Assembly: GCF_014697625.1 (NCBI RefSeq)
Contig: NZ_JACJSG010000028.1
Coordinates: 39,396 to 103,395, forward strand
Reading direction: 5' to 3'
Length of the DNA stretch: 64,000 nt
Source: Anabaena azotica FACHB-119
GTDB taxonomy: Bacteria; Cyanobacteriota; Cyanobacteriia; Cyanobacteriales; Nostocaceae
Position numbers and translations under genes: made by a program
Part shown: positions 44,756 through 52,428 of the stretch, one piece after another
Layout of the letters: every line of letters begins with the position of its first letter
Numbering within the stretch: position 1 is the first letter of the stretch
The notes under the pieces: model-generated
The model's input: the letters and a program-made list of their open reading frames with translations, nothing else
What the model was told of the DNA's origin: nothing
Database searches by the model: none

Positions 44756-45928
44756 TCACGGCAACTTGGCAAAAATCGCCTCCCAAGTTGTAGCATTTGT
44801 CCAATAAGCGTTATGAGAACGGGGGAATGGTTGTTGACTATTCACCTCTACATCCTCAACTTTAGGGAAAATTCTACTACCGACATAGCTGAGGAAATCC
44901 CGTAAATCATAAATATTTAACCATTTCGGGAAATGTTCTGGCAGTGGTTGACCGTATTCTAAGCTGTGCAAGGCGTTAATTTCATATAAAAATGGTGCTT
45001 GGGAACCGACAGTTACTAATAATTCCACCTGAGAGATTGGTTGCTGCACTAGCAAGTCTACACAGGCGATACCGCCTAAACTATGGGCGAGTAAAACTAC
45101 TGGGGGTTCGGCTTGGGCAATTTGTTCTTGAATAAAAGCCCGGATTTTCTCGCCCCTTGTCTGATAAAACAGGACATCACAGGGTATTGGTGAAATTTTA
45201 TCAGTGGCTGCTCCACGCCTGCGTTTGACGTAGTTTGTCCCCAGGTGCAGCAATGGCTGTAATAACCAACCACCTAAACCTAACTCGGCTTCAGCTAAGG
45301 ACAAAGTTAGCAATTTGACAACGCGATCGCGCATTTGTGCATCGGTGAGTATGGGGGGAAATCTTTGCTGTTTTTCACTAATCCGCATTGCTTGTGCAAT
45401 AATAGCCCTAGCAATAACGGCCGCATACTCACTTAATTCTGATTCGCTGATTTTGGGTAAAATTTCGGCATAGGGTTGAGAGTTAATCACTGTGTCTCTG
45501 GCTTCCCCAAACACCCCAGCAATTCCCGCTTGGGATAATTCCGCTTCTAGTTCGGCGCTGGGGGTGAAATTTTCCACCCGCGCCTGTAATATGTCTGAAG
45601 GTTGTTCGCCAAAGGGGTTTGAGCTTCCTTCGGCAGTTGATATCAAGGAGAGCGATCGCAATTCATACAAAGGATAGCGGTATAATTCTCGCCAAAGTAA
45701 AATATCTGCATCTTCTGTCTCTGTTTCATTTAAAGCCAGTGTGCCATCATACAAAGGCACTGTTGCACCGTTAGCATTTAACTTTGTGCCGCATACATCA
45801 CCCCAAAGACAAGGTGCGACTATAATATCTTGATTGCGATCGTGAATCTTTTGCTTAATTATCTGGAAAGTTCCCTCATATTCGGGTTGTCTTACCCCTG
45901 TGCCATGTACAAAGATTATAGTGGTCAT
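44756..45928 (-). CDS. Alpha/beta hydrolase (lipase-like)
   Basis: 390 residues. It begins TTIIFVHGTGVRQPEYEG (oxyanion HG motif) and carries the nucleophile elbow LLAHSLGGIACVDLL. A late acid/His pair is plausible (YDLRDFLSYV; SHNAYW). An insert of about 170 residues between the strands forms a cap. The family includes esterases, lipases and thioesterases; the substrate is unknown. It lies next to hicBA and the caspase genes on the same strand but with a 150-bp gap, so a functional link is conjectural. Confidence 0.8.
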   Translation of the reverse strand: MTTIIFVHGTGVRQPEYEGTFQIIKQKIHDRNQDIIVAPCLWGDVCGTKLNANGATVPLYDGTLALNETETEDADILLWRELYRYPLYELRSLSLISTAEGSSNPFGEQPSDILQARVENFTPSAELEAELSQAGIAGVFGEARDTVINSQPYAEILPKISESELSEYAAVIARAIIAQAMRISEKQQRFPPILTDAQMRDRVVKLLTLSLAEAELGLGGWLLQPLLHLGTNYVKRRRGAATDKISPIPCDVLFYQTRGEKIRAFIQEQIAQAEPPVVLLAHSLGGIACVDLLVQQPISQVELLVTVGSQAPFLYEINALHSLEYGQPLPEHFPKWLNIYDLRDFLSYVGSRIFPKVEDVEVNSQQPFPRSHNAYWTNATTWEAIFAKLP

Positions 45929-45938
45929 AGTTATAGAA

Positions 45939-45967
45939 ATTCAAAATTCAAAATTCAAAATTCAAAA
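45939..45967. repeat. Heptamer tandem repeat (ATTCAAA)
   Basis: About four units just upstream of the alpha/beta hydrolase start, complement of the TTTTGAA unit at 35452. Confidence 0.85.
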
Positions 45968-46103
45968 TGTATACATAGTAAAGTTTTGAGAATTTGTATC
46001 TAAATTGGTGTTATTTATTTGATATCTTGCACCTTCTCAATAAGCAGGTGGTGGGCAATGCCCACCCTACAAAACTGTACCACCAGAGGTAAAAGTAAAG
46101 TTC

Positions 46104-46148
46104 GTAGTGTTCGCGTAGCGTCTCGTAGAGACGCTACGCGAACACTAC
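46104..46148. repeat. 21-bp perfect hairpin after the reductase gene
   Basis: Arms of 21 bp (46104-46124 and 46128-46148; each contains GTGTTCGCGTAGCGTCTC or its complement) around a 3-nt loop. It ends 3 bp from the stop codon of the minus-strand reductase gene. It lacks a T-run but is strong enough to protect or end the transcript. Confidence 0.75.
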
Positions 46149-46151
46149 AAA

Positions 46152-47273
46152 CTAACCCTTAAAACCGGGAATTAAACGCTTGAGGGCGCGTCCTGCAACG
46201 CTACTGTAGGTCATTTCACCACAGAGGATTTGACCCATAATTTTTGGTGCAGTGGGGCGCTTGACACCAACTTGATAACCTACGTTAGGAAACCGATAGA
46301 ATGCGTTGGCTAGTTTTTGCGCCCAAGCCATTTCTGCACCCCAAGTTTCATGGATGATTTGGGTGTATGATTCTAAGGCGTTGATGTCACCGAAAAGGGC
46401 TTTGTCCACTGCGGCGGCGGCTTGAACTCCACTATAAATTGAGGGTCTAATTCCTTCGGCGGTCATGGGGTCAACTACACAAGCTGCTTCTCCCGCCAAA
46501 ATAGCGTTTTGTGTATGTAATTTTTGATCACCATTCCACAAGGCGATGGGATGTCCATATTGTTTACTGGTCTGGACATCTATATTAAATAATTGGGAGT
46601 ATTCAGCCAATATTTTCTTAAAGTCTTGGGGTTGTCCACCAATAAAGGTTCCTACGCCAATTGAATAACCATCTTGTTTAGGGAAGTTCCAAATATAGCC
46701 GTTCTTGACTAAGCCAAACTCGAAGTGAATTGTTGATTTATCTTCGACCTCGGTGGGAACTTCTGCTTCTAATGCACCAGCTAAACGGCGTTTGCGGTCT
46801 TTGAAGCCTAGCCATTTCGCCATCGGCCCTTTAGCACCATCAGCAGCGATTAAATAGCGTCCAGTAACTGAACCATTGGCTGTGTTAACTTGCCAGCGAT
46901 CGCTACCAAATTCAATTCCTGTTACTTCTGTATTATCTCGCAGTTCTGCGCCTTGTTTTTGCGCTTGCTCTACTAAAAAATGGTCGAAAATTTCTCGCCG
47001 CACCATCCACACTGGTTCTTTGGTGTCAATTTTCGCTTCTACGGGGTCGTCTAAGTTCCAGGTAAAGCGAAATGAGTCTACTTTTAGAGAAATTGCTGGG
47101 CTAAAGTCAAAGTCAAACCATTCGGCAACTATTGGTGACACTCCCCCGCCACATGGTTTATATCTAGGTAGGGTTTCTTTTTCTAAAATTAATACTGAGC
47201 GCCCTTTTTTGGCTAAATGATATGCTGCTGCGCCACCCGCAGGCCCAGCACCGACAACTATAACATCATACAT
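46152..47273 (-). CDS. Geranylgeranyl-reductase-family FAD oxidoreductase
   Basis: 373 residues. The FAD-binding Rossmann motif is at the N-terminus (YDVIVVGAGPAGGAAAYHL), with LPRYKPCGGGVS (the family's PxxYxxCxG active region), LIAADGAKGPMAKWLG, GYIWNFPKQDGYSIGVG and LAGEAACVVDPMTAEGIRPS, which is the second FAD block. The family reduces isoprenoid double bonds such as those of geranylgeranyl chains; chlorophyll-linked ChlP is about 30 residues longer, so this may be a paralogue acting on another isoprenoid. It is a single gene, upstream of the heptamer tract shared with frr. Confidence 0.85.
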   Translation of the reverse strand: MYDVIVVGAGPAGGAAAYHLAKKGRSVLILEKETLPRYKPCGGGVSPIVAEWFDFDFSPAISLKVDSFRFTWNLDDPVEAKIDTKEPVWMVRREIFDHFLVEQAQKQGAELRDNTEVTGIEFGSDRWQVNTANGSVTGRYLIAADGAKGPMAKWLGFKDRKRRLAGALEAEVPTEVEDKSTIHFEFGLVKNGYIWNFPKQDGYSIGVGTFIGGQPQDFKKILAEYSQLFNIDVQTSKQYGHPIALWNGDQKLHTQNAILAGEAACVVDPMTAEGIRPSIYSGVQAAAAVDKALFGDINALESYTQIIHETWGAEMAWAQKLANAFYRFPNVGYQVGVKRPTAPKIMGQILCGEMTYSSVAGRALKRLIPGFKG

Positions 47274-47282
47274 AATGCAAAA

Positions 47283-47397
47283 TTTGACTGTTAACTGTTG
47301 ACTGTTGACTGTTGACTGTTGACTGTTGACTGTTGACTATGGACTGTTGACTGTTGACTATGGACTGTTGACTGTTGACTATGGACTATGGACTAAT
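47283..47397. repeat. Heptamer tandem tract (GTTGACT with TATGGACT variants)
   Basis: About 16 units, alternating GTTGACT and ATGGACT types, between frr and the reductase gene. Confidence 0.9.
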
Positions 47398-47399
47398 GA

Positions 47400-47432
47400 C
47401 AAAAAGGCTGAAGAATTTTATTCCTTCAGCCT
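47400..47432 (-). terminator. Intrinsic terminator of the pyrH-frr operon
   Basis: Minus-strand stem AGGCTGAAG / CTTCAGCCT (47424-47432 and 47405-47413), 10-nt loop, followed by a T-run. It lies 10 bp past the frr stop. Confidence 0.92.
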
Positions 47433-47441
47433 GGAAGTTAA

Positions 47442-47990
47442 TTAGACTGTGGAGATGTCTTTTTCTTTTTCTGCCAATAATTCGTCAATTCTGGCGGTGT
47501 ATTTATTGGTGAGTTTTTGCAGTTTATCTTGTAGGTCTTTGGCTTCGTCTTCGGAGACTTCGGCGTTTTTCTCTTGCTTGCGAATTGAGTCTATCGCGTC
47601 ACGGCGGATGTTACGAATAGCTACACGTCCTTCTTCGGCGTATTTAGCAGCAAGTTTGACTAGTTCTTTGCGGCGATCGCTTGTTAAAGGTGGTATATTT
47701 AAGCGCACTACGGAACCGTCGTTACTCGGTGTTAAACCCACATCTGATAGAGAAATCGCCTTTTCGATGATATTTAAACTGCTTTTGTCGTAAGGCTGAA
47801 TCAGTATGGTGCTGGCATCTGGCGTGTTAATATTTGCCAGTGATTTTAGGGGTGTAGGTGTACCGTAGTATTCTACTGTTACCTTATCTAGTAGACTGGC
47901 ATTAGCCCGTCCAGTCCGAATTGTATTAAATGCACGTTGAGTCGCCTCAACAGTGCTTTGCATTTTACTTTCAGCTTCAGCTAATTTCAC
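47442..47990 (-). CDS. frr: Ribosome recycling factor
   Basis: 182 residues from GTG 47990 (VKLAEAESKMQSTVEATQRA), set by GGGAGG five bases upstream. The family sequence is complete: AFNTIRTGRANASLLD, VEYYGTPTPLKSLANI, IQPYDKSSLNIIEKAI, LTSDRRKELVKLA and VAIRNIRRD. RRF, with EF-G, splits post-termination ribosomes. Its start overlaps the pyrH stop by 14 bp, so translation is coupled, and the terminator at 47400 ends the unit. Confidence 0.97.
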   Translation of the reverse strand: MKLAEAESKMQSTVEATQRAFNTIRTGRANASLLDKVTVEYYGTPTPLKSLANINTPDASTILIQPYDKSSLNIIEKAISLSDVGLTPSNDGSVVRLNIPPLTSDRRKELVKLAAKYAEEGRVAIRNIRRDAIDSIRKQEKNAEVSEDEAKDLQDKLQKLTNKYTARIDELLAEKEKDISTV

Positions 47991-48705
47991 ATGAACCTCC
48001 CACAAGGGTACCGATGGCTTCTCCTAAAACGGCGCGGCGAATATTGCCTCGCGTTGTTAGGTCAAATACAAGAATAGGGATATTATTTTCTTTACAAAGG
48101 GCGATCGCCGTGCTATCCATCACGCGCAAGTCTTGAGTTAAAACATGGGCGTAGGTGAGACTGGTATAACGTTTAGCGTTAGGATAGATTTCGGGGTCTG
48201 CATCATACACCCCATCTACCTTAGTAGCTTTAAATATTACTTCTGCGTCTATTTCTGCGGCTCTTAATGCGGCTGTTGTATCTGTGGTAAAAAAGGGATT
48301 ACCGGAACCCGCACCAAAAATAACCACCCGTCCCTTTTCTAGATGACGGATGGCTCGACGGCGGATATATGGTTCAGCTAATTCCTGCATAGCGATCGCG
48401 GTTTGTACCCGCGTCTGTACTCCTATGCGTTCTAGCGAATCTTGCAGCGTCATGGCATTCATGACTGTGGCTATCATACCAATATAATCGGCGGTGGCTC
48501 TGTCCATCCCCGCCGATGCTGCTTTTACGCCTCGAAAAATGTTACCACCGCCCACGACGATGGCGATCTGAACGCCAGAGGCTATCACCTCTGCTATTTC
48601 TTGGGCTATTTCTTTGACCACTTCTGGATCAATACCATAACCCATGTTGCCCATTAAGGCTTCACCGCTCAGTTTGAGTAAAACCCGTCGGTAATTCGTT
48701 CCCAT
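47977..48705 (-). CDS. pyrH: UMP kinase
   Basis: 242 residues from ATG 48705 (MGTNYRRVLLKLSGEALMGN). A longer frame to 48744 is open but not supported by family alignment. The amino-acid-kinase fold is clear: LLKLSGEALMG, VVGGGNIFRGV, DYIGMIATVMNA, VIFGAGSGNPFFTTDT and TKVDGVYDADP. It phosphorylates UMP to UDP with ATP. The pyrH-frr order is widely conserved in bacteria. Confidence 0.97.
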   Translation of the reverse strand: MGTNYRRVLLKLSGEALMGNMGYGIDPEVVKEIAQEIAEVIASGVQIAIVVGGGNIFRGVKAASAGMDRATADYIGMIATVMNAMTLQDSLERIGVQTRVQTAIAMQELAEPYIRRRAIRHLEKGRVVIFGAGSGNPFFTTDTTAALRAAEIDAEVIFKATKVDGVYDADPEIYPNAKRYTSLTYAHVLTQDLRVMDSTAIALCKENNIPILVFDLTTRGNIRRAVLGEAIGTLVGGSCEIS

Positions 48706-48775
48706 GAAGTTCCGCTTTATCAAAAAAGTTGCAAGTGCCTCCAATTTAAGATAGCAGTACAGGGACTGTCTATGT

Positions 48776-49330
48776 CTAGATACGCCAGATCAATGAAGTG
48801 CCTACTGGTTCCGTTTCAGGTACTGGTATTGGTTCGCCTTTTAACAGAGCAGCGATCGCCCAACGCAGATAGTCTTCACCCAAAGATGATGGCTTGTGAG
48901 GATGATTGTCAATCTGCCCTCTATATCGCAATATACCATGTCTGTCCATCAAGAATGCCATCGGTGTTTTTGTCGCGCCAAAACTGCGGCTAACATCTTG
49001 GGTAGAATCCCACAGGTAAGGAAATTTTAATTCGTGCTGCTGGGCAAAGGCTTTCATACTTGCTAGGCTTGTGCTTCTGCCTTCGGTAATTTCACTAGCA
49101 TTGATGCCCATTAAAATGAACCCTTCTGCCGCAAATTCCGCTTGTATGTTTTTAATTCTACCTAAATATAGATTTACATAAGGGCAGTAATTGCATAAAG
49201 AAATTACACCAACCGCCTGAAAATTCCTCAAGTAACGGCTAAGATGATGGACTTGATTGTCAATCCCTGGGAGTTCAAAATCTGGTGCGTAGCCACCAAC
49301 CGGAGTGTTACTTGTTTCTAGGATGGTCAT
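48776..49330 (-). CDS. Thioredoxin-fold redoxin (AhpC/TSA-like)
   Basis: 184 residues. It starts MTILETSNTPVGGYAPDFEL, with the usual redoxin entry APDFELPG, then VISLCNYCPYVNLYLGRI with CNYC (CxxC). The extra segment GINASEITEGRSTSLASMKA and FLMDRHGILRYRGQIDNH place it in the thiol-disulfide subgroup with a peroxiredoxin-like fold. No signal peptide. It likely reduces disulfides or peroxides in the cytosol; the substrate is unresolved. The next gene on the strand, pyrH, is 71 bp away. Confidence 0.88.
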   Translation of the reverse strand: MTILETSNTPVGGYAPDFELPGIDNQVHHLSRYLRNFQAVGVISLCNYCPYVNLYLGRIKNIQAEFAAEGFILMGINASEITEGRSTSLASMKAFAQQHELKFPYLWDSTQDVSRSFGATKTPMAFLMDRHGILRYRGQIDNHPHKPSSLGEDYLRWAIAALLKGEPIPVPETEPVGTSLIWRI

Positions 49331-49659
49331 TTTCTTTAGCCAGCCTGCAATAAAAACAATAGTTTAGGTGAGGTTCAGTCTCGCTTTTGGGAAATGAATC
49401 ACCTGTTTGTAAATGCGGAATCTATAGTAAATCTTATGTACGGTGTCCTCCCGCGTAAATTGTAGAACTACTGAATTTCTGTGCCTGTTTATCAGGATTT
49501 TGTGAAGTGTTTTTAAGGAAGAACTGGTAATGGGTAATGGGTAATGGGTAATGGGTAATGGGTAATGGGTAATGGGTAATGGGTAATGGGTAATTGGTTT
49601 CTGCTATTACCCATTACCCACAACTATGATATGACAAGTGTTTAAATGGACTTGATGTT
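49331..49659. other. Intergenic region with heptamer tract
   Basis: Divergent promoters for the redoxin and DJ-1 genes must lie here. It holds a TAATGGG heptamer tract and a family A remnant (GATATGACAAGTGTTTAA at about 49628). No gene. Confidence 0.55.
49527..49594. repeat. Heptamer tandem repeat (GTAATGG)
   Basis: About ten units, followed by a short complementary stretch (ATTACCCATTACCCA at 49605-49620) that could pair with it. Confidence 0.92.
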
Positions 49660-50373
49660 ATGAGTTATCCCATATCGATAGGAATTGTGCTATTTCCTGG
49701 TGTGACACAATTAGACTTCACTGGGCCTTATGAAGTATTTACGAGATTTCCTCATATTAATTTATATTTAATGTCAGAAAGCTTAGAACCGATTAGGAGC
49801 GATCGCGGTTTGACTTTTCTCCCGGATACAACTTTTGTCCAAGGGCCTAATTTGGATGTGTTATTTGTCCCTGGAGGCCCTGGAATTAATGCCAAACTGG
49901 AAGATAAAGACTTTTTGCAGTTTCTCAAAACCCAAGGAGAACAAGCAAGTTACGTTACATCTGTGTGTACGGGTGCTTTACTTTTGGCTGCGGCGGGTTT
50001 ACTTGAAGGGTATCGTGCTACTACGCACTGGCTATTTTTGGATTTATTAGCAATGTTCGGTGTGGAAGTGGTGAAAAAAAGGATTGTTATTGATGGTAAT
50101 CGGATTACAGGCGGAGGGGTAACGGCAGGGATTGACTTTGGATTAGCGATCGCCGCAGAATTATTTGGCGAAACTCTAGCGCAGGAAATTCAGCTACAAA
50201 TAGAATATAATCCCCAACCGCCATTTAATAGTGGTTCTCCTGATACTGCACCTGCGGATGTACTGAAGCGGGTTCAAGCAGCGAGTCGAGATATGCAGGA
50301 AACTAGAAGACAGATTGTTCAACGAGTGATTAGTGGAGAGTCAACGGGCGATACCTCCGGTAAGCTACGCTAA
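49660..50373 (+). CDS. DJ-1/PfpI-family protein, isonitrile hydratase-like
   Basis: 237 residues. The DJ-1/PfpI glutaminase-like fold is clear: ISIGIVLFPGVTQLDFTGPY, VLFVPGGPGINA and the nucleophile elbow TSVCTGALLLAAAGLL with Cys, then RATTHWLFLDLLAMFG and ITGGGVTAGIDFGLAIAAEL. The ATTHW segment and overall layout match the isonitrile-hydratase subfamily. Whether it has that activity or acts as a glyoxalase/chaperone is unknown. Start ATG 49660. Confidence 0.88.
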   Translation: MSYPISIGIVLFPGVTQLDFTGPYEVFTRFPHINLYLMSESLEPIRSDRGLTFLPDTTFVQGPNLDVLFVPGGPGINAKLEDKDFLQFLKTQGEQASYVTSVCTGALLLAAAGLLEGYRATTHWLFLDLLAMFGVEVVKKRIVIDGNRITGGGVTAGIDFGLAIAAELFGETLAQEIQLQIEYNPQPPFNSGSPDTAPADVLKRVQAASRDMQETRRQIVQRVISGESTGDTSGKLR

Positions 50374-50413
50374 CGGCTCTATTGGGTACTTGGTGCAAAT
50401 GGAGGTTGATATA

Positions 50414-50632
50414 ATGAGCAAGCCTAACTTTCAAGCTATGAGTCAGAAAGAGTTGCATGATTATGTTCTTGCTCATCGGGATGACCAAGAAGCTTTTTAT
50501 GCTTATATAGATAAATTACACGCCGAAGCAAACTGGATTGAAATGCCGCCATTACAATCATTACAGGATTTAGATAATTATCCTGAATTTATTCAACGTT
50601 TTACTGGTGGTTCTGGGGGCGATCGCTCTTAA
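50414..50632 (+). CDS. DUF6887-type small protein
   Basis: 72 residues from ATG 50414, with GGAGG about nine bases upstream; the open frame runs back to 50333 but overlaps the end of the DJ-1 gene and is not needed. The sequence MSKPNFQAMSQKELHDYVLA, RDDQEAFYAYIDKLHA fits the short DUF6887 family that is common in cyanobacteria and often sits near a second small gene. Function unknown. It is likely co-transcribed with the DJ-1 gene. Confidence 0.8.
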   Translation: MSKPNFQAMSQKELHDYVLAHRDDQEAFYAYIDKLHAEANWIEMPPLQSLQDLDNYPEFIQRFTGGSGGDRS

Positions 50633-50683
50633 CACTATTCACTTTAGAATTAATAAACTGGTGTAGCCAAAAATTTGCTGTCT

Positions 50684-51070
50684 ATGAATATAGATACATT
50701 ACAAGGATTTGAAAAATCAGGTATCATTCGCACAGAGCGAGGGCTTACTATCATAGACACTCGTGTTACTCTTTACGATGTGATGGATTTTCTCAAAGCC
50801 CAGTATCCACCTAAATTAATCCGTGATAAGTTTAACTTGACAGATGCACAGATATATGCAGCAATATCTTACATTGAGACAAATGGCGCTGAGTTAGAAG
50901 CTGAGTATCAAGAAGTTCTAAGAACAAGAGAAGAAATTCGTCAGTATTGGGAAGAACATAATCGGGAACGTTTGGCTGAGATTGCTAAAATACCCCACAA
51001 ACCAGGTCAAGAACTTTTGTGGGCAAAGTTGGAACAGCAGAAAGCCCAACGTGTTGCTCAAAAAGTATAG
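50684..51070 (+). CDS. DUF433 antitoxin-like protein, copy 1
   Basis: 128 residues from ATG 50684; an upstream TTG is possible. It has the DUF433 core (SGIIRTERGLTIIDTRVTLY, LIRDKFNLTDAQIYAAISYI), a helix-turn-helix often fused to or paired with a PIN-type nuclease as a VapB-like antitoxin. The C-terminal 45 residues are a Glu-rich helical tail. No toxin gene follows it directly: a second DUF433 gene does, with a 72-bp gap. Confidence 0.82.
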   Translation: MNIDTLQGFEKSGIIRTERGLTIIDTRVTLYDVMDFLKAQYPPKLIRDKFNLTDAQIYAAISYIETNGAELEAEYQEVLRTREEIRQYWEEHNRERLAEIAKIPHKPGQELLWAKLEQQKAQRVAQKV

Positions 51071-51142
51071 TCAACAGAGCCTAAGCTATGATTAGGGATT
51101 GTTAGACTTCAGGATGAAGTGGTTAGATGGGAAGTTAGAGTT

Positions 51143-51517
51143 ATGACTTCAATATTTAATGGGCAATCAGGTATTATTCGCACAGAGCGAGGGTTGACCA
51201 TTGCCGGGACTCGCATTACAGTTTATGATGTCATGGATCATCTAGTAGCAGGATGGACACCTAAATTAATACTTAACTGGCTACCTTTGACACAAGAACA
51301 ACTTGATGCAGCACTTTCATATATTAATGCTAACCGTAGTGAGGTAGAAGCAGAATATCAAACTGTGCTACAGGAAACTCAAGAAATACGTAAATATTGG
51401 GAAGAAAAAAATTGCGATCGCTTGGCACAAATTGCTAAGATGCCTCCAAACCCAGGACAGGAAGAGATTCATGCTAAACTCCAAGACTGGAAAGCTAAAC
51501 TTGGTCTGATGGCATGA
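51143..51517 (+). CDS. DUF433 antitoxin-like protein, copy 2
   Basis: 124 residues from ATG 51143 (MTSIFNGQSGIIRTERGLTI); GTG 51119 is an unlikely start. It is a close paralogue of copy 1 (SGIIRTERGLTI.....T.YDVMD.L). Its stop overlaps the start of the PIN-like gene in the ATGA arrangement, so the two are translationally coupled and probably form an antitoxin-toxin pair. Confidence 0.85.
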   Translation: MTSIFNGQSGIIRTERGLTIAGTRITVYDVMDHLVAGWTPKLILNWLPLTQEQLDAALSYINANRSEVEAEYQTVLQETQEIRKYWEEKNCDRLAQIAKMPPNPGQEEIHAKLQDWKAKLGLMA

Positions 51518-51906
51518 TTTTTCTAGTTGATTACAACCTGACAGGCTATGTAGTTTTGTTTCAAGGAACTCTAGCGGCTCAAGGTTGGCTGGATTTATTG
51601 TCTATTCGTTTTGTAACGTTAACAGAAGTTGGTTTAGCTGTTGATAGCAATGATCGGATGATTTGGCGTTACGCGCAATCTAATCAAATGCTTTTGTTAA
51701 CTGCGAATAGGAATGCTAAAGGTGAAGATTCGCTCGAACAAACAATTCGTGATGAAGGCACATCAACAACCTTACCAGTAATTACTATTGGTAGCTTGGA
51801 TAAACTTGTCGAGAAAAATTATCGGGAACAGTGTAGTGCGCGTCTAGTTGAGATTGTGCTGTATGTTGACAACTACCGAGGAGTTAGTCGTTTGTTTATT
51901 CCTTAA
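51514..51906 (+). CDS. PIN-like (DUF5615-type) putative toxin
   Basis: 130 residues starting at ATGA overlapping copy 2 DUF433. The N-terminus FLVDYNLTG has the acidic Asp of PIN-like nucleases, with a second acidic patch at LAVDSNDRMIW and the LLLTANRNAKGEDSLEQ segment of the DUF5615 group. PIN-like toxins cleave RNA. Similar small cyanobacterial proteins are sometimes misnamed; the coupling with DUF433 makes a toxin role more likely than any metabolic one. Not proven. Confidence 0.7.
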   Translation: MIFLVDYNLTGYVVLFQGTLAAQGWLDLLSIRFVTLTEVGLAVDSNDRMIWRYAQSNQMLLLTANRNAKGEDSLEQTIRDEGTSTTLPVITIGSLDKLVEKNYREQCSARLVEIVLYVDNYRGVSRLFIP

Positions 51907-52014
51907 GGCTGCCATTTTAGATTGAGAGTAACTTAAGGTTTGTCAGGCGATCGCACCCAGGATACTCAACAGAGCCTAAGCTATGATTAAGGGCAAGACT
52001 GAGAAATTTACCAT

Positions 52015-52302
52015 ATGCAAACTATTACTGACATCGGTACATTAATTGTACGCACACCTGGAACTGTTGGGGGTCGCCCTCACATTGCCGGAACTAGAGT
52101 ATCTGTACAGAGAGTTGCAACTTGGTACAAAATGGGGCTGAATGCAGAGGAAATTGTAGAACGAATGGGCAATGTAACTTTAGTTCAAGTTTATGCTGCT
52201 TTAACTTACTATCATGCTAACCGCGAAGAAATCGAAGCATATCTTGCTGCGGAGAAGTTAAGCTATGAACAACTTGCTGCCCAGATGGATCAGTTAGCAT
52301 GA
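52015..52302 (+). CDS. DUF433 antitoxin-like protein, copy 3
   Basis: 95 residues, a compact DUF433 protein (TVGGRPHIAGTRVSVQRVAT, GLNAEEIVERMGNVTLVQVY). It lacks the Glu-rich tail of copies 1 and 2. Its stop overlaps an ATG that opens the 16-codon remnant at 52299. It is therefore a probable antitoxin whose toxin partner has decayed. Confidence 0.85.
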   Translation: MQTITDIGTLIVRTPGTVGGRPHIAGTRVSVQRVATWYKMGLNAEEIVERMGNVTLVQVYAALTYYHANREEIEAYLAAEKLSYEQLAAQMDQLA

Positions 52303-52349
52303 GTGAAATACGATTTTTAGTTTATATTATTTATACAGATAAAAATTAA
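52299..52349 (+). pseudogene. Remnant of a coupled toxin gene
   Basis: ATGA overlap with the DUF433 stop, then MSEIRFLVYIIYTDKN and a stop. The first residues match the usual start of DUF5615/PIN-like partners (FL.D/FLxDEN in intact copies); nothing toxin-like follows in any frame to 52428. Best read as a degraded toxin gene, with the caveat that 16 codons give little to compare. Confidence 0.5.
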
Positions 52350-52428
52350 TTTATCCTTGTCAATATTTTTTGTTGTTAGATATAATTTGTTATATCTTTT
52401 TAATTTATGTAAGGAATACAATTAGTTC

